Source of the DNA: UBA4416 sp048498515
GTDB taxonomy: Bacteria > Bacteroidota > Bacteroidia > B-17B0 > Aurantibacillaceae
Direction: 5' to 3'
NCBI GenBank assembly: GCA_048498515.1
Contig: JBEHXV010000002.1
Coordinates: 62,001-126,000 of the forward strand
Length of the DNA stretch: 64,000 nt
Both the position numbers and the translations under genes were made by a program. This document shows, one piece after another, positions 7,991-16,860 of this stretch (position 1 is the stretch's first letter; each line of letters begins with the position of its first letter). The notes below the pieces were generated by a model that was not told the origin of the DNA, made no database searches, and saw only the letters and a program-made list of their open reading frames with translations.

Positions 7991-9613
7991 TTGCGTTCCA
8001 GAACACATATTTTCAAAGTGCTGCAAAGACAAATTCTTGTCTTTGCCTGTGTGATGCTTTCAATTTTAGGTCATTCGCAAAACGATCCGCAGGCGCAGAA
8101 CATTTTTATCAACCAGGAAACACAGCAAAGCATCGATCAGTGGAACATTAAATACGCGAACACCGAATTCCACTCCTCCTTTAAACCCTATTTAAGCTCA
8201 ACCTTAACAGAATATGCCGATTCATCGGTTCGGTTCGCGCATTACCCCATCAAGAATTTTTTTCTGAGTAAAACCTTTAACGAAGGGCCTAACAAGCATA
8301 ACCAATACAATGTGCAGGTGCTTCCCCTCATTGATATACAGGGAGGCTATGACATGCTGGCTTCAAAGTTTGTGACCGAAACCATGGGTGGGGCGTATGT
8401 AAAACTTAATATCAATAATGATTTTACTTTTGCTTTGAATGCCATTGGAGGAAGGGTTGCCTATCCCAACTTTATTGATACAAACATCAAATCAACCGGC
8501 CTTATTCCGGGTTTGGGAAGAGCCTATAAGAACAGCGATGGGAGCTATAACTTTTCCAATTTCACAGGCTATGTATCCTACAGCCCCAATAAAGTGTTTA
8601 ATTTCCAGCTTGGTAAGGACAAGCATTTCATAGGCGAGGGTTACCGTTCCCTTTTATTGTCCGACCTGTCGAACAGCAATCCTTATTTTGGCATTAACGC
8701 CAACGTTTGGCGCATTCAATACAACGTATGGTATTCATGGATGCAGGATCTTTCGCAATACGATGGCTCCCAGAAAAGTTTGCAAAACAAGTACGGAACC
8801 TTTCATTACCTGAGTTTTAATGCTTTAAAAGAGCTCAACATTTCCTTTTTTGAGAATGTGGTGTGGCAGGGCACCGATACCAACCGGGTGAGGACCTTTG
8901 AGGTGAATTACCTGAACCCCATCGTGTTTTACCGTCCGCAGGAATATTCTGTAGGCTCTCCCGATAACTCCATGATGGGCTTGAACATTTCCGGAAAACT
9001 ATTCGGATGCTTAAAGCTCTATGCGCAGGGTGTGGCCGATGAATTCTTTTTGCAGGAAATAAAAGCGCGTAAGGGATGGTGGGCCAACAAACAAGGCTGG
9101 CAATTTGGCGCCAAATACATTAATGCTTTTAAAGTAAAAGGCTTAACGCTACAGGTGGAGTATAATGAAGTACGACCATATACTTATTCGCATGGTAGTG
9201 TGCAGCAAAACTATGCCAATTACGGACAGCCGCTCGCACACCCATTTGGCGCTAACTTTAAGGAATACCTGGGTTTTGCCAGCTACCGTACAAACCGCTG
9301 GATGCTCAGCTTCCAGGGAGTTACGGCCATTATTGGCATGGACAGTGTAAAAAAGAATTTGGGACAAAACATTTTCAAGTCCTACACCACCCGCCCGCGC
9401 GAGTATGGGCATAAAACCACACAGGGTGTGCACACACAATTTATGCAGAGCGATGTGAAGTTGACTTACTATTTAGTGCCACAAATGAATTTACGACTTG
9501 AACTGGGCTATATTCAAAGAAGCATAGAAGACGCCGAAGGTTTTAAACTGGAAGCGCCTTATATTTATTTTGGAATAAAAACAAGTGTGCATAATTTTTA
9601 TCGCGATTATTAA
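7991..9613 (+). CDS. Wzi-like outer-membrane barrel protein, copy 2
   Basis: This paralogue of the 5310-6887 product has a signal peptide (LVFACVMLSILGHSQ), the shared block GEGYRSLLLSDLSNSNPYFG, a shared LQVEYNE and an aromatic C-terminus (NFYRDY). The body is barrel-like throughout. The frame is open further upstream but would overlap the transferase; I chose TTG at 7991, four bases after that gene's stop, which leaves a normal signal peptide. GTG at 8018 is an alternative. A role in assembly or surface retention of the polysaccharide is inferred from the family resemblance and position. Confidence 0.75.
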   Translation: MRSRTHIFKVLQRQILVFACVMLSILGHSQNDPQAQNIFINQETQQSIDQWNIKYANTEFHSSFKPYLSSTLTEYADSSVRFAHYPIKNFFLSKTFNEGPNKHNQYNVQVLPLIDIQGGYDMLASKFVTETMGGAYVKLNINNDFTFALNAIGGRVAYPNFIDTNIKSTGLIPGLGRAYKNSDGSYNFSNFTGYVSYSPNKVFNFQLGKDKHFIGEGYRSLLLSDLSNSNPYFGINANVWRIQYNVWYSWMQDLSQYDGSQKSLQNKYGTFHYLSFNALKELNISFFENVVWQGTDTNRVRTFEVNYLNPIVFYRPQEYSVGSPDNSMMGLNISGKLFGCLKLYAQGVADEFFLQEIKARKGWWANKQGWQFGAKYINAFKVKGLTLQVEYNEVRPYTYSHGSVQQNYANYGQPLAHPFGANFKEYLGFASYRTNRWMLSFQGVTAIIGMDSVKKNLGQNIFKSYTTRPREYGHKTTQGVHTQFMQSDVKLTYYLVPQMNLRLELGYIQRSIEDAEGFKLEAPYIYFGIKTSVHNFYRDY

Positions 9614-9618
9614 GGCGC

Positions 9619-9969
9619 ATGGTATCGCAACAAACACTCGATAGTTATTTTTCAGCTGTGCCCGAACCCCAGCGTTCCACCATACAATTCCTGCGTCATT
9701 TTTTTGTGAAGGAAATGGGCCTGGAAGAAAAACAAAAGAACAATACGCCTTTTTATTATTTCCATAAAAAATGGTTTGGCTTTCTTTCTTATAATAAAGA
9801 CAAGGACCATGAGATTTACATTTCCTTTACAAAAGGAGGAATGCTTGAGCACCCGGCCCTGGCCAGCGAGGGTCGCAAGCAGGCAAAAATTTACCGTGTT
9901 AATCCGTTTGAGGATATTGATGTGAATGAATTGAAAGAGATTACAGACCTACTTAAACAACATTACTGA
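9619..9969 (+). CDS. DUF1801-like small protein
   Basis: The 116-residue protein has the compact fold pattern of DUF1801 (YdhG-like): an N-terminal helix region (LDSYFSAVPEPQRSTIQFLRHFF), then KNNTPFYYFHKKWFGFLSYNK and EIYISFTKGG, and a C-terminal LKEITDLLKQHY helix. There is no signal peptide or membrane segment, so it is cytoplasmic. The biochemical role of the family is unclear. It starts 5 bases after the Wzi-like copy 2 stop, so it may be cotranscribed, but nothing in it suggests a polysaccharide role. Confidence 0.75.
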   Translation: MVSQQTLDSYFSAVPEPQRSTIQFLRHFFVKEMGLEEKQKNNTPFYYFHKKWFGFLSYNKDKDHEIYISFTKGGMLEHPALASEGRKQAKIYRVNPFEDIDVNELKEITDLLKQHY

Positions 9970-10000
9970 TCTCCGTGTGCTCAGTGTCTCTGTGGTGAGA
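9970..10000. repeat. Dispersed intergenic repeat (CTCTGTGGTGAGA family)
   Basis: The whole gap between two convergent genes is one repeat unit ending in GTCTCTGTGGTGAGA. Read on the minus strand it matches 45751-45780 at about 26 of 30 positions. Confidence 0.6.
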
Positions 10001-10001
10001 G

Positions 10002-11990
10002 TTACCTCGGGTACTCTATCCTCACATGGTAAATATTCATTAACCGCTTTTTAAAGATCTTTTTGATCTGGTTAATGTCCCTGAAAGTAATATCGGCATT
10101 AATAAATTGGTTCGAATCAGTGAGGTGGTTGATGATCTTATCAACTAGCTCATCAATAGTTATCGCGTCGTATTTTTTTAAACTGCGCGAGGCCGCTTCC
10201 ACGCCATCGGCCATCATGAGCACCGCTGTTTCTTTACTGAAAGGGATGGGGCCCGGGTAGCGGAACAGGTCTTCGTTGATGACCTCACCATCATGCTCCT
10301 TTTTGTAATTGTGTAGGAAATAACGCGTAGTAGTGGTGCCGTGATGTGTTCGTATAAAATCAATGATGCTTTCGGGTAGCTGATGTTCTTTGGCTTTTTC
10401 AACACCTCTTATCACGTGGTCAATAATGATTCTGGCACTTTCTTCAGGACTCAGGTCTTCATGCGGGCTCACCTCGCCCACCTGGTTCTCGGTAAAGAAA
10501 CGGGAGTTCTCCATTTTTCCCACGTCGTGGTACATGGCGCCTGTTCTTACCAATAAGGCATTTCCGCCAATTTTATAACAGGCCTCTTCGGCCAGGTTGG
10601 CTACCTGTAGCGAATGCTGAAAGGTGCCCGGAACTTTTTGCGATAATTGCCGCAATAAAGGCGAGTTAAGGTCGCACAGCTCCAGTAAGGTAAAGTCAGA
10701 TACAAAGCCGAACATCTTCTCAAATAAAAAAATGAGCGGGAAGGAGAACAATACGCAGAGGCTACTGATGACAAAAGGAATATAGTTTTCGGTGTCTTTA
10801 AGAACAATGCCCGTATCATTTATAAGGTGATAAGAAACAAAGGCAAGGATGTAAAATAAAAACGTCAGTAAGGCCGATATGAACAGCTTTGAACGCTTGC
10901 CCATATCGGCTACGCTAAAAATGGTGCCAATACCGGCAATGAGTTGCAGGTAAACAAACTCAAACTTATCAATGGTAAAAAAGGAACAAAGCAACACAAT
11001 ATTTAAAAAATTAAAGAGGGCGGTACGGCTGTCGAAAAACACCCTGATGAGAATGGGCACCAAACAAAATGGTACCGAGTAAATGTAATTGATATTATAG
11101 CGGCAGATAATGCTTGATGCCAGTACAATGAGCACAATGATCAGAAAAATAAAGGTCACATGCGTGTTCTGGCTAAAGATGGTTTTTCTGAAAAATGCCA
11201 GGAACAGCATCATAATGCCCAGGATGAGCAGGCAGGCCATTAACTGGCCCGCAATGTGCGATAGAATGGGCGTATTGGCACTTTGCAGTTCCAGCTCGGC
11301 ATTATAATTTTTTATTAAAACAAGCTGTGCCGGCGTTACCACATCATTTTTAAATAAAAGCACATCGCCTTTATGCACCATGGCTTTGTATACCGATTCG
11401 GTTTCGGGTTCAGCTACCGAAAGTTCTTTACTGAGCGATTCATCATACACTAGGTTCGGCGTCAGGTGCAGGAGGATGTCTTCTACAATAGTTTCGTTAT
11501 TAATGGAAGCTGATAAAAATGCGCGCGCTTTTACCTTATCAACTAATTGTGTAGTAGAAACCCGCTTCACCTCATTTCCTGTAACGACATAAATAACAGA
11601 ATCGTTTGATGAAAGAGGTTCGTAAGACAAATAAAGGTATTTTTTATACAAGCTGTCGATAGCCGCTTTTACAACAGCTTTCGTAGTTGTTGGCACATTA
11701 TCTGCATACTTTGCAAGGTTGCCACCGGCATTGCTTTTGTAATTGAAATAGGGAAGGCTTGCGGCCGAATTTTTTTCTTTCTCTATTTCCGCGTCGGTTT
11801 TTTTAATGAGAAAATCTATTTTGGAAACCAAATTATCGTCGCGCCATACAGCCCCCGCTTTTAAATGACTGGTTTTCCAGGTAGTTTGTTTAGGCAGCAA
11901 ATAAGCGCATACAATAACACAAAAGGCAAATACAATGCCTTTGTACCACAAGGCATGCTTGTCTCTTATTTTGGTAAATACCGGGTTCAT
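10002..11990 (-). CDS. 7TM-HD phosphohydrolase, PgpH-like c-di-AMP phosphodiesterase
   Basis: The 662-residue membrane protein has one N-terminal helix (IVFAFCVIVCAYLL), an external domain of roughly 180 residues (7TMR-HDED type), a block of about seven helices (about 235-425) and a cytosolic HD domain. The metal-binding residues are visible in GTFQHSLQVANLAEEA (near residue 457), MYHDVGKM (near 488) and DFIRTHHG (near 550). This is the PgpH/YqfF architecture, which in Listeria degrades cyclic di-AMP; that substrate is inferred here. C-di-AMP controls potassium, osmotic and cell-wall balance in other bacteria. The gene stands alone on the minus strand. Confidence 0.9.
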   Translation of the reverse strand: MNPVFTKIRDKHALWYKGIVFAFCVIVCAYLLPKQTTWKTSHLKAGAVWRDDNLVSKIDFLIKKTDAEIEKEKNSAASLPYFNYKSNAGGNLAKYADNVPTTTKAVVKAAIDSLYKKYLYLSYEPLSSNDSVIYVVTGNEVKRVSTTQLVDKVKARAFLSASINNETIVEDILLHLTPNLVYDESLSKELSVAEPETESVYKAMVHKGDVLLFKNDVVTPAQLVLIKNYNAELELQSANTPILSHIAGQLMACLLILGIMMLFLAFFRKTIFSQNTHVTFIFLIIVLIVLASSIICRYNINYIYSVPFCLVPILIRVFFDSRTALFNFLNIVLLCSFFTIDKFEFVYLQLIAGIGTIFSVADMGKRSKLFISALLTFLFYILAFVSYHLINDTGIVLKDTENYIPFVISSLCVLFSFPLIFLFEKMFGFVSDFTLLELCDLNSPLLRQLSQKVPGTFQHSLQVANLAEEACYKIGGNALLVRTGAMYHDVGKMENSRFFTENQVGEVSPHEDLSPEESARIIIDHVIRGVEKAKEHQLPESIIDFIRTHHGTTTTRYFLHNYKKEHDGEVINEDLFRYPGPIPFSKETAVLMMADGVEAASRSLKKYDAITIDELVDKIINHLTDSNQFINADITFRDINQIKKIFKKRLMNIYHVRIEYPR

Positions 11991-12067
11991 GTAAGCAAAA
12001 GAAAGTATTTTTTGGAAACAAAAAAGAAAGGAGGCAAATGCTTATGAACAACCATTTATTAATTGAT

Positions 12068-15000
12068 TTACCGCACCAGTGTTACATGCCCAACGTGGTA
12101 TTCGTTTTCCTTACTCACATTGTTTGTAAAATCACATTTCCACACATACACATCCTGCGGACTGTAGGCGCCTTTATAGGTTCCGTCCCAACCGGCATCT
12201 ATATCATGTGTTTGGTAAATCAACTCGCCCCAGCGATTAAATACCGAGAAAGTATAATCCTCTACGCCAAGTACTTTAGGTTTAAAGACGTCGTTCAGGC
12301 CATCTTTGTTATTTGGTGTAAAAGCATTCGGGATCCAGAAAGCAAATTCAGGAATAATGGTAACAGGAACCGTATATGTATCAATACAGCCAAACGAGTT
12401 GGTAACAGTTTGTACAATGTAATATACATTAACGCTGCTGTAATAATGAATAGGATTTACATCGGTGGACGATTTGCCGTCATCAAAATTATAATGCCAG
12501 GCAGTTACATCAGGCGAAGCCTCATTGGTACACTGCACATACGATTCATTATCTGTTATAATATCAAAACCAGCGGTTGGCTTGGGATTTACGGTTATTA
12601 CAGTAGAAGCCCCGCTCACACCAATACACTTGGCCGTTGTAGATACGGTTAAAGAAACCGGGTGCACTCCCGGAGGTGAAAAAACATGTGTTGGGTTGGC
12701 AATAGTGGAAGTTGTACCATCGCCAAACGTCCATAAATAAGTTAAAGGTGAAGCCGAAGTGCTTTGGTCGGCGAAGGTTACCGATAAAGGGTCGCAGCCC
12801 GTAGCCGGGTAAATGCCCATATTGGCAACAGGATTTTGGTACAACTCAACCGTTTGTATTTGTGTATCAATACAACCGTTCTTGCTCTCAGTTAAGCTTA
12901 CCGTATAAGTTCCGGGCGCATGGTAAATCACATTAGGCACATTAAAACTTGTGGCACTTTGCGGGGTTGCTTCAGGGCCAAAACTCCAGGCATGGGTCAC
13001 GTTTCCGGAAATGGTACTGGTGTTTACAAAACTAAACCTGTTATTGTCAAAGCACTGCCCTGTTGCCGATACGGATGTAAATGCCGCTAAAGGAGTTTGT
13101 GTTACCGTAATGCTATTAACAGAACTTATGGAACTTGAACTCACGCAACCTGTATTGCTGGTAGCCGTTAAAGTAACGCTATACACGCCTTCGTTATTAA
13201 ATGTTTTTACAGGGTTGGTAGATGTTGAGCTGGTACCGTCGCTGAAATTCCATAGGTAGCTCATTGAACTCCCGCCTGAGCTGGTGTTTGTAAAGTTCAC
13301 ATCAAAAGGCGTACAGCCATTTTTAGGAAAGGTGCCTATTGATGCCACCGGGTCGTTATACAATACAATGCTTTGTGTAGATGTGTTTATGCAGCCCGCT
13401 TCGTTTACGGTGAGCGTTATGGTATGCGCTCCAGGGGTGTTGTAATTAACATTGCTCTGGTTGGTTGTAGTAGAGGTTTGTACCGACGCGTGCGAATCGA
13501 AATTCCAGGTATAACTGGCATTGCCCGAGGTTGTGCTGCTGTTCGCGAAATTAAACAGGTTATTAGTAAAACAAAGGCCGCTTACCGAAGCGATGTTAAA
13601 CGACGAAGTAGGGATGCCTACCACTGTTATCGTATTAACGGCAGTAACCTGGCTGGTATCAATACATTGCTGGTTTGTAATAGCCGTTAAACTTACGGTA
13701 TAAATACCCGCCGCTGTAAATGTTTTTACCGGGTTGGTGGCTGTGGATGTAGTGCCGTCACTAAAATTCCAGGTGTAGGCCATGCTTGTAGCGGCGGTAC
13801 TTAAATTATTAAAGCTCACCGTTAAGGGCGCGCAGCCACTCGTAGTAAAGTTACCAATAGCCGCCTGCGGGCTTTGATATACCTCAATGGTTTTGGTAGT
13901 AGTTGCCGTACAACTGTTTTGCGATATGGTAAACAGCACGGTGTAAGTACCCGGCGCATTATAGGTCACGTTATTTACCGTCATGGTATTAGCCGCTGGA
14001 GGCGATGCCCCCGACCCAAAATCCCAGTTGGCATTAATGACTCCCGTGTAAGATCCTGTACCTGAAAAATTAAAACTGTTACCCTGAAAGCATTGCGCTA
14101 CCGGAACAACGTAGTTGGAGGTCAACAGAGGATATACACTAAACACTTCATAGGTTGTATCGGCACAAGGGCTGCCGGGATTTACAATCAGGCTCACGGT
14201 ATAAGTGCCCTGGTTGGTAAATGTATACGTTGGATTTTTAACATTGGAAGTATCTGCCAATGTCAGCGTATCGCCAAAATCCCAATGATAGCTGGTTAAG
14301 TTACCTGTACTGGCATTGGCGTAAGAGATGGTAAACCCGTTGCAAAAGCCTGTCCCCTGTCCGTTGTTGGTAGTGGTTTGCGAAACAATATCGGCATGAA
14401 CCACGAACGGACAAACAATGACGTTGAATTGAAAATCACGGTAGTGTATCCCTATCAGTTGCCCATGACGGTATTCGCTCACGCAAACGCCCACAACCCA
14501 TTGCCCCTGCATGGTTGGCTCACCATCTAAAAAACCGGTGTTTTGATTGATGTTGACGGCCGGGTTCGAGGCCATTGGGTAGCTGCTGCTGTATGGCGGC
14601 TGAAAAGGAACAGAAACATAAGGCGGGGGCGTATTGGCAGTACCGCAGGCTGTGTTAGCGGGATCAATTACCGGGCACCCGCCATCCAGTCCGTCAAATG
14701 GCGTACACAAGTTATATACCAGCGAGTCGCCATCCGGATCAGTTGCTACGTGGTTAAAGGCTATGGGATTATCCTGGCAAATGTAAATTGGCGGCCTGTA
14801 TGTAAAACGTGGACTGCTGTTAACAGCTACCTGCTCGGGTCCCGGAATATGTTCCCAATACGTAGCGCCCACATTGCCCGGGCTAATGAGGTTAAGGATA
14901 GTGCCATTACGGCAACAGCGTTGGTAAGCAATATAATATCCGCCAACCAATGGTGGCAGGTTGATGGTAAAGGTATAAATGGCTTCTTCCACACAGGCGT

Positions 15001-15322
15001 TACCAGCTGCAGCCGGTGCGCAGGGACTGTTGTTTGTTGGAGGTACCGTTAGGCTGCTGGTAACAGGTACTTGTGTTGTAGTGATGACACCGCCGCTTCC
15101 ATCAAAAACGGTAAAGAATGCAGGGTTATCAAACGGAGGCACCCCAGTCAGGCAATCCCTGTAAACCTTCATGGTTATTTTGTAGTTGTTGTTACCAAGG
15201 TTGTCATAATAAATTTCACCCCCAACCACATGGGTAGCTTCTGCTAATTTAAAAGCCAGCAAAAAGAAAAGAACTACATATGTTTTAAACAGGCGTATTT
15301 TTAAGATGGTTTTATCTATCAA
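12068..15322 (-). CDS. PKD-repeat surface protein with type B T9SS sorting domain
   Basis: The 1084-residue product has a signal peptide (VVLFFLLAFKLAEA before THVVGGEIYYD), a cysteine-containing N-terminal domain of about 300 residues, eight PKD-like domains with YxWxFxDG cores, and a C-terminal domain with FWIPNAFTPNNKDGLNDVF and VFNRWGELIYQ. The last is the gliding motility-associated CHU_C / T9SS type B signal, so the protein is expected to be exported by T9SS to the surface. Four central PKD domains form two repeats of a two-domain unit. The only start that fits is TTG at 15322. It is likely an adhesin or surface-layer protein, but its ligand is unknown. Confidence 0.9.
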   Translation of the reverse strand: MIDKTILKIRLFKTYVVLFFLLAFKLAEATHVVGGEIYYDNLGNNNYKITMKVYRDCLTGVPPFDNPAFFTVFDGSGGVITTTQVPVTSSLTVPPTNNSPCAPAAAGNACVEEAIYTFTINLPPLVGGYYIAYQRCCRNGTILNLISPGNVGATYWEHIPGPEQVAVNSSPRFTYRPPIYICQDNPIAFNHVATDPDGDSLVYNLCTPFDGLDGGCPVIDPANTACGTANTPPPYVSVPFQPPYSSSYPMASNPAVNINQNTGFLDGEPTMQGQWVVGVCVSEYRHGQLIGIHYRDFQFNVIVCPFVVHADIVSQTTTNNGQGTGFCNGFTISYANASTGNLTSYHWDFGDTLTLADTSNVKNPTYTFTNQGTYTVSLIVNPGSPCADTTYEVFSVYPLLTSNYVVPVAQCFQGNSFNFSGTGSYTGVINANWDFGSGASPPAANTMTVNNVTYNAPGTYTVLFTISQNSCTATTTKTIEVYQSPQAAIGNFTTSGCAPLTVSFNNLSTAATSMAYTWNFSDGTTSTATNPVKTFTAAGIYTVSLTAITNQQCIDTSQVTAVNTITVVGIPTSSFNIASVSGLCFTNNLFNFANSSTTSGNASYTWNFDSHASVQTSTTTNQSNVNYNTPGAHTITLTVNEAGCINTSTQSIVLYNDPVASIGTFPKNGCTPFDVNFTNTSSGGSSMSYLWNFSDGTSSTSTNPVKTFNNEGVYSVTLTATSNTGCVSSSSISSVNSITVTQTPLAAFTSVSATGQCFDNNRFSFVNTSTISGNVTHAWSFGPEATPQSATSFNVPNVIYHAPGTYTVSLTESKNGCIDTQIQTVELYQNPVANMGIYPATGCDPLSVTFADQSTSASPLTYLWTFGDGTTSTIANPTHVFSPPGVHPVSLTVSTTAKCIGVSGASTVITVNPKPTAGFDIITDNESYVQCTNEASPDVTAWHYNFDDGKSSTDVNPIHYYSSVNVYYIVQTVTNSFGCIDTYTVPVTIIPEFAFWIPNAFTPNNKDGLNDVFKPKVLGVEDYTFSVFNRWGELIYQTHDIDAGWDGTYKGAYSPQDVYVWKCDFTNNVSKENEYHVGHVTLVR

Positions 15323-15415
15323 AAATAGCTAAAAAACAAGTTATTAACAATTTTTTCAATCACTGAAATAGCCGTTTAAATAAAAAAAGTACTTTAGTAC
15401 CAAAATTCTACAATA

Positions 15416-16801
15416 ATGGAGCAAAATCAGATCAAAACTTACCTCAATTCAAATAAAGAACGATTCCTGAACGAGTTACTCGAATTATTAAAAATTCCTT
15501 CGATCAGTGCCCGGACGGAGCATAAACCCGATATGGAAAAAACCGCCGAAGCGGTGAAACAGCGACTGATAGAAGCCGGCGCCGATAAAGTGGAAATTTG
15601 TCCTACAAAAGGTTACCCGGTGGTGTATGGCGAAAAGATCATTGATCCTGCAAAACCTACGGTTGTGGTTTACGGACATTATGATGTGCAACCTGCCGAT
15701 CCGCTTGAATTGTGGGATTCGCCACCCTTTGAGCCTGTCATTAAAAAAACCGACATTCATCCGGAAGGCGCCATTTTTGCGCGTGGCAGCTGCGACGATA
15801 AAGGCCAGATGTACATGCACGTAAAGGCCTTTGAAGCCATGATGAAAACCAACACCCTTCCCTGCAACATAAAATTTATGATTGAAGGTGAGGAAGAGGT
15901 TGGTTCGCCAAGCCTAGGCCCATGGATTATTGAGAACAAGGAAAAACTGAAAGGCGATATTATTTTGATCTCCGATACCTCTATCATCGCTAACGATATT
16001 CCGAGCATTGACTCCGGTTTGCGTGGACTGGCCTATATGGAAGTGGAAGTGACAGGACCCAACAGGGACCTGCACAGCGGCGTATATGGTGGCGCGGTGG
16101 CAAATCCCGTTACTATTTTATGCAAGATGATTGCAAGCTGCCATGATGAGAACAACCACATTACCGTACCGGGCTTCTATGATAAGGTGCAGGAATTAAG
16201 CAAGGAAGAAAGAGACGAAATGGCCAAAGCACCATTTAACCTGGAAGAATATAAAAAAGACCTGAAGATAGAAGAGGTGTGGGGCGAGAAAGGCTATTCG
16301 GTGAACGAAAGAACAGGCATTCGCCCAACGCTTGAAGTGAATGGCATGTGGGGCGGGTACACTGGCGAAGGTGCTAAAACAGTATTGCCGTCAAAAGCAT
16401 TCGCCAAAATTTCAATGCGTTTGGTGCCGCATCAAAGCTCACAGGAGATCAGCGACTTGTTTAAAAAACATTTCGAGAGCATTGCGCCAAAATCGGTTAC
16501 TGTAAAAGTAACAGCGCACCATGGTGGCGAACCGGTTGTAGTGCCAATCGACTCGAAAGGATTTTTAGCGGCCAGCAAAGCCATGGAAGAAACCTATGGC
16601 AAAAAGCCCGTCCCTACACGCAGCGGTGGTAGTATTCCAATTGTTGCTTTGTTTAAAAAGGAGCTTGGCATGGACAGCATTTTATTTGGTTTTGGTTTGG
16701 ACAGCGACGCCCTGCATTCGCCAAACGAACACTATGGTTTGTTCAATTACTACAAAGGGATTGAGACGATTCCATTGTTTTATAAATATTTTACTGCTTA
16801 A
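15416..16801 (+). CDS. M20 family dipeptidase
   Basis: This is a two-zinc M20 peptidase of the CNDP/carnosinase-like branch that hydrolyses short peptides in the cytoplasm. Visible metal-site motifs are VVYGHYDVQPAD (near residue 84), ARGSCDDKGQM (near 121) and IEGEEEVGSPS (near 157); a dimerisation-domain histidine appears in DLHSGVYGG. Length 461 is standard and no signal peptide is present. A near-consensus TACTTTAG box lies at 15390-15397, 19 bases before the ATG. The transcript probably ends at or reads through the palindrome at 16820-16850 before the flavoprotein gene. Confidence 0.93.
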   Translation: MEQNQIKTYLNSNKERFLNELLELLKIPSISARTEHKPDMEKTAEAVKQRLIEAGADKVEICPTKGYPVVYGEKIIDPAKPTVVVYGHYDVQPADPLELWDSPPFEPVIKKTDIHPEGAIFARGSCDDKGQMYMHVKAFEAMMKTNTLPCNIKFMIEGEEEVGSPSLGPWIIENKEKLKGDIILISDTSIIANDIPSIDSGLRGLAYMEVEVTGPNRDLHSGVYGGAVANPVTILCKMIASCHDENNHITVPGFYDKVQELSKEERDEMAKAPFNLEEYKKDLKIEEVWGEKGYSVNERTGIRPTLEVNGMWGGYTGEGAKTVLPSKAFAKISMRLVPHQSSQEISDLFKKHFESIAPKSVTVKVTAHHGGEPVVVPIDSKGFLAASKAMEETYGKKPVPTRSGGSIPIVALFKKELGMDSILFGFGLDSDALHSPNEHYGLFNYYKGIETIPLFYKYFTA

Positions 16802-16819
16802 GTGAACTCAACATTCAAT

Positions 16820-16850
16820 AACCTGTCAGGTTTCTAAAACCTGACAGGTT
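16820..16850. repeat. Perfect 14-bp-stem palindromic repeat
   Basis: AACCTGTCAGGTTT (16820-16833) and AAACCTGACAGGTT (16837-16850) are exact reverse complements separated by CTA. It lacks a following T tract, so it looks like a dispersed palindrome rather than a terminator. I recall the same sequence as common in Bacteroidota intergenic regions. Confidence 0.85.
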
Positions 16851-16860
16851 AATTAATACC

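Noticed and set aside
12038..12652. Rightward 204-residue open frame
   Set aside because: It lies wholly opposite the PKD gene, has no family resemblance and results from the Thr/Ser-rich repeats of that gene.
14543..15052. Rightward 169-residue open frame
   Set aside because: Antisense to the N-terminal domain of the PKD protein; composition (many R, W, Y) is typical of shadow frames.
16820..16850. Terminator of the M20 peptidase gene
   Set aside because: The palindrome has no T tract after it on either strand; it fits a dispersed repeat better.
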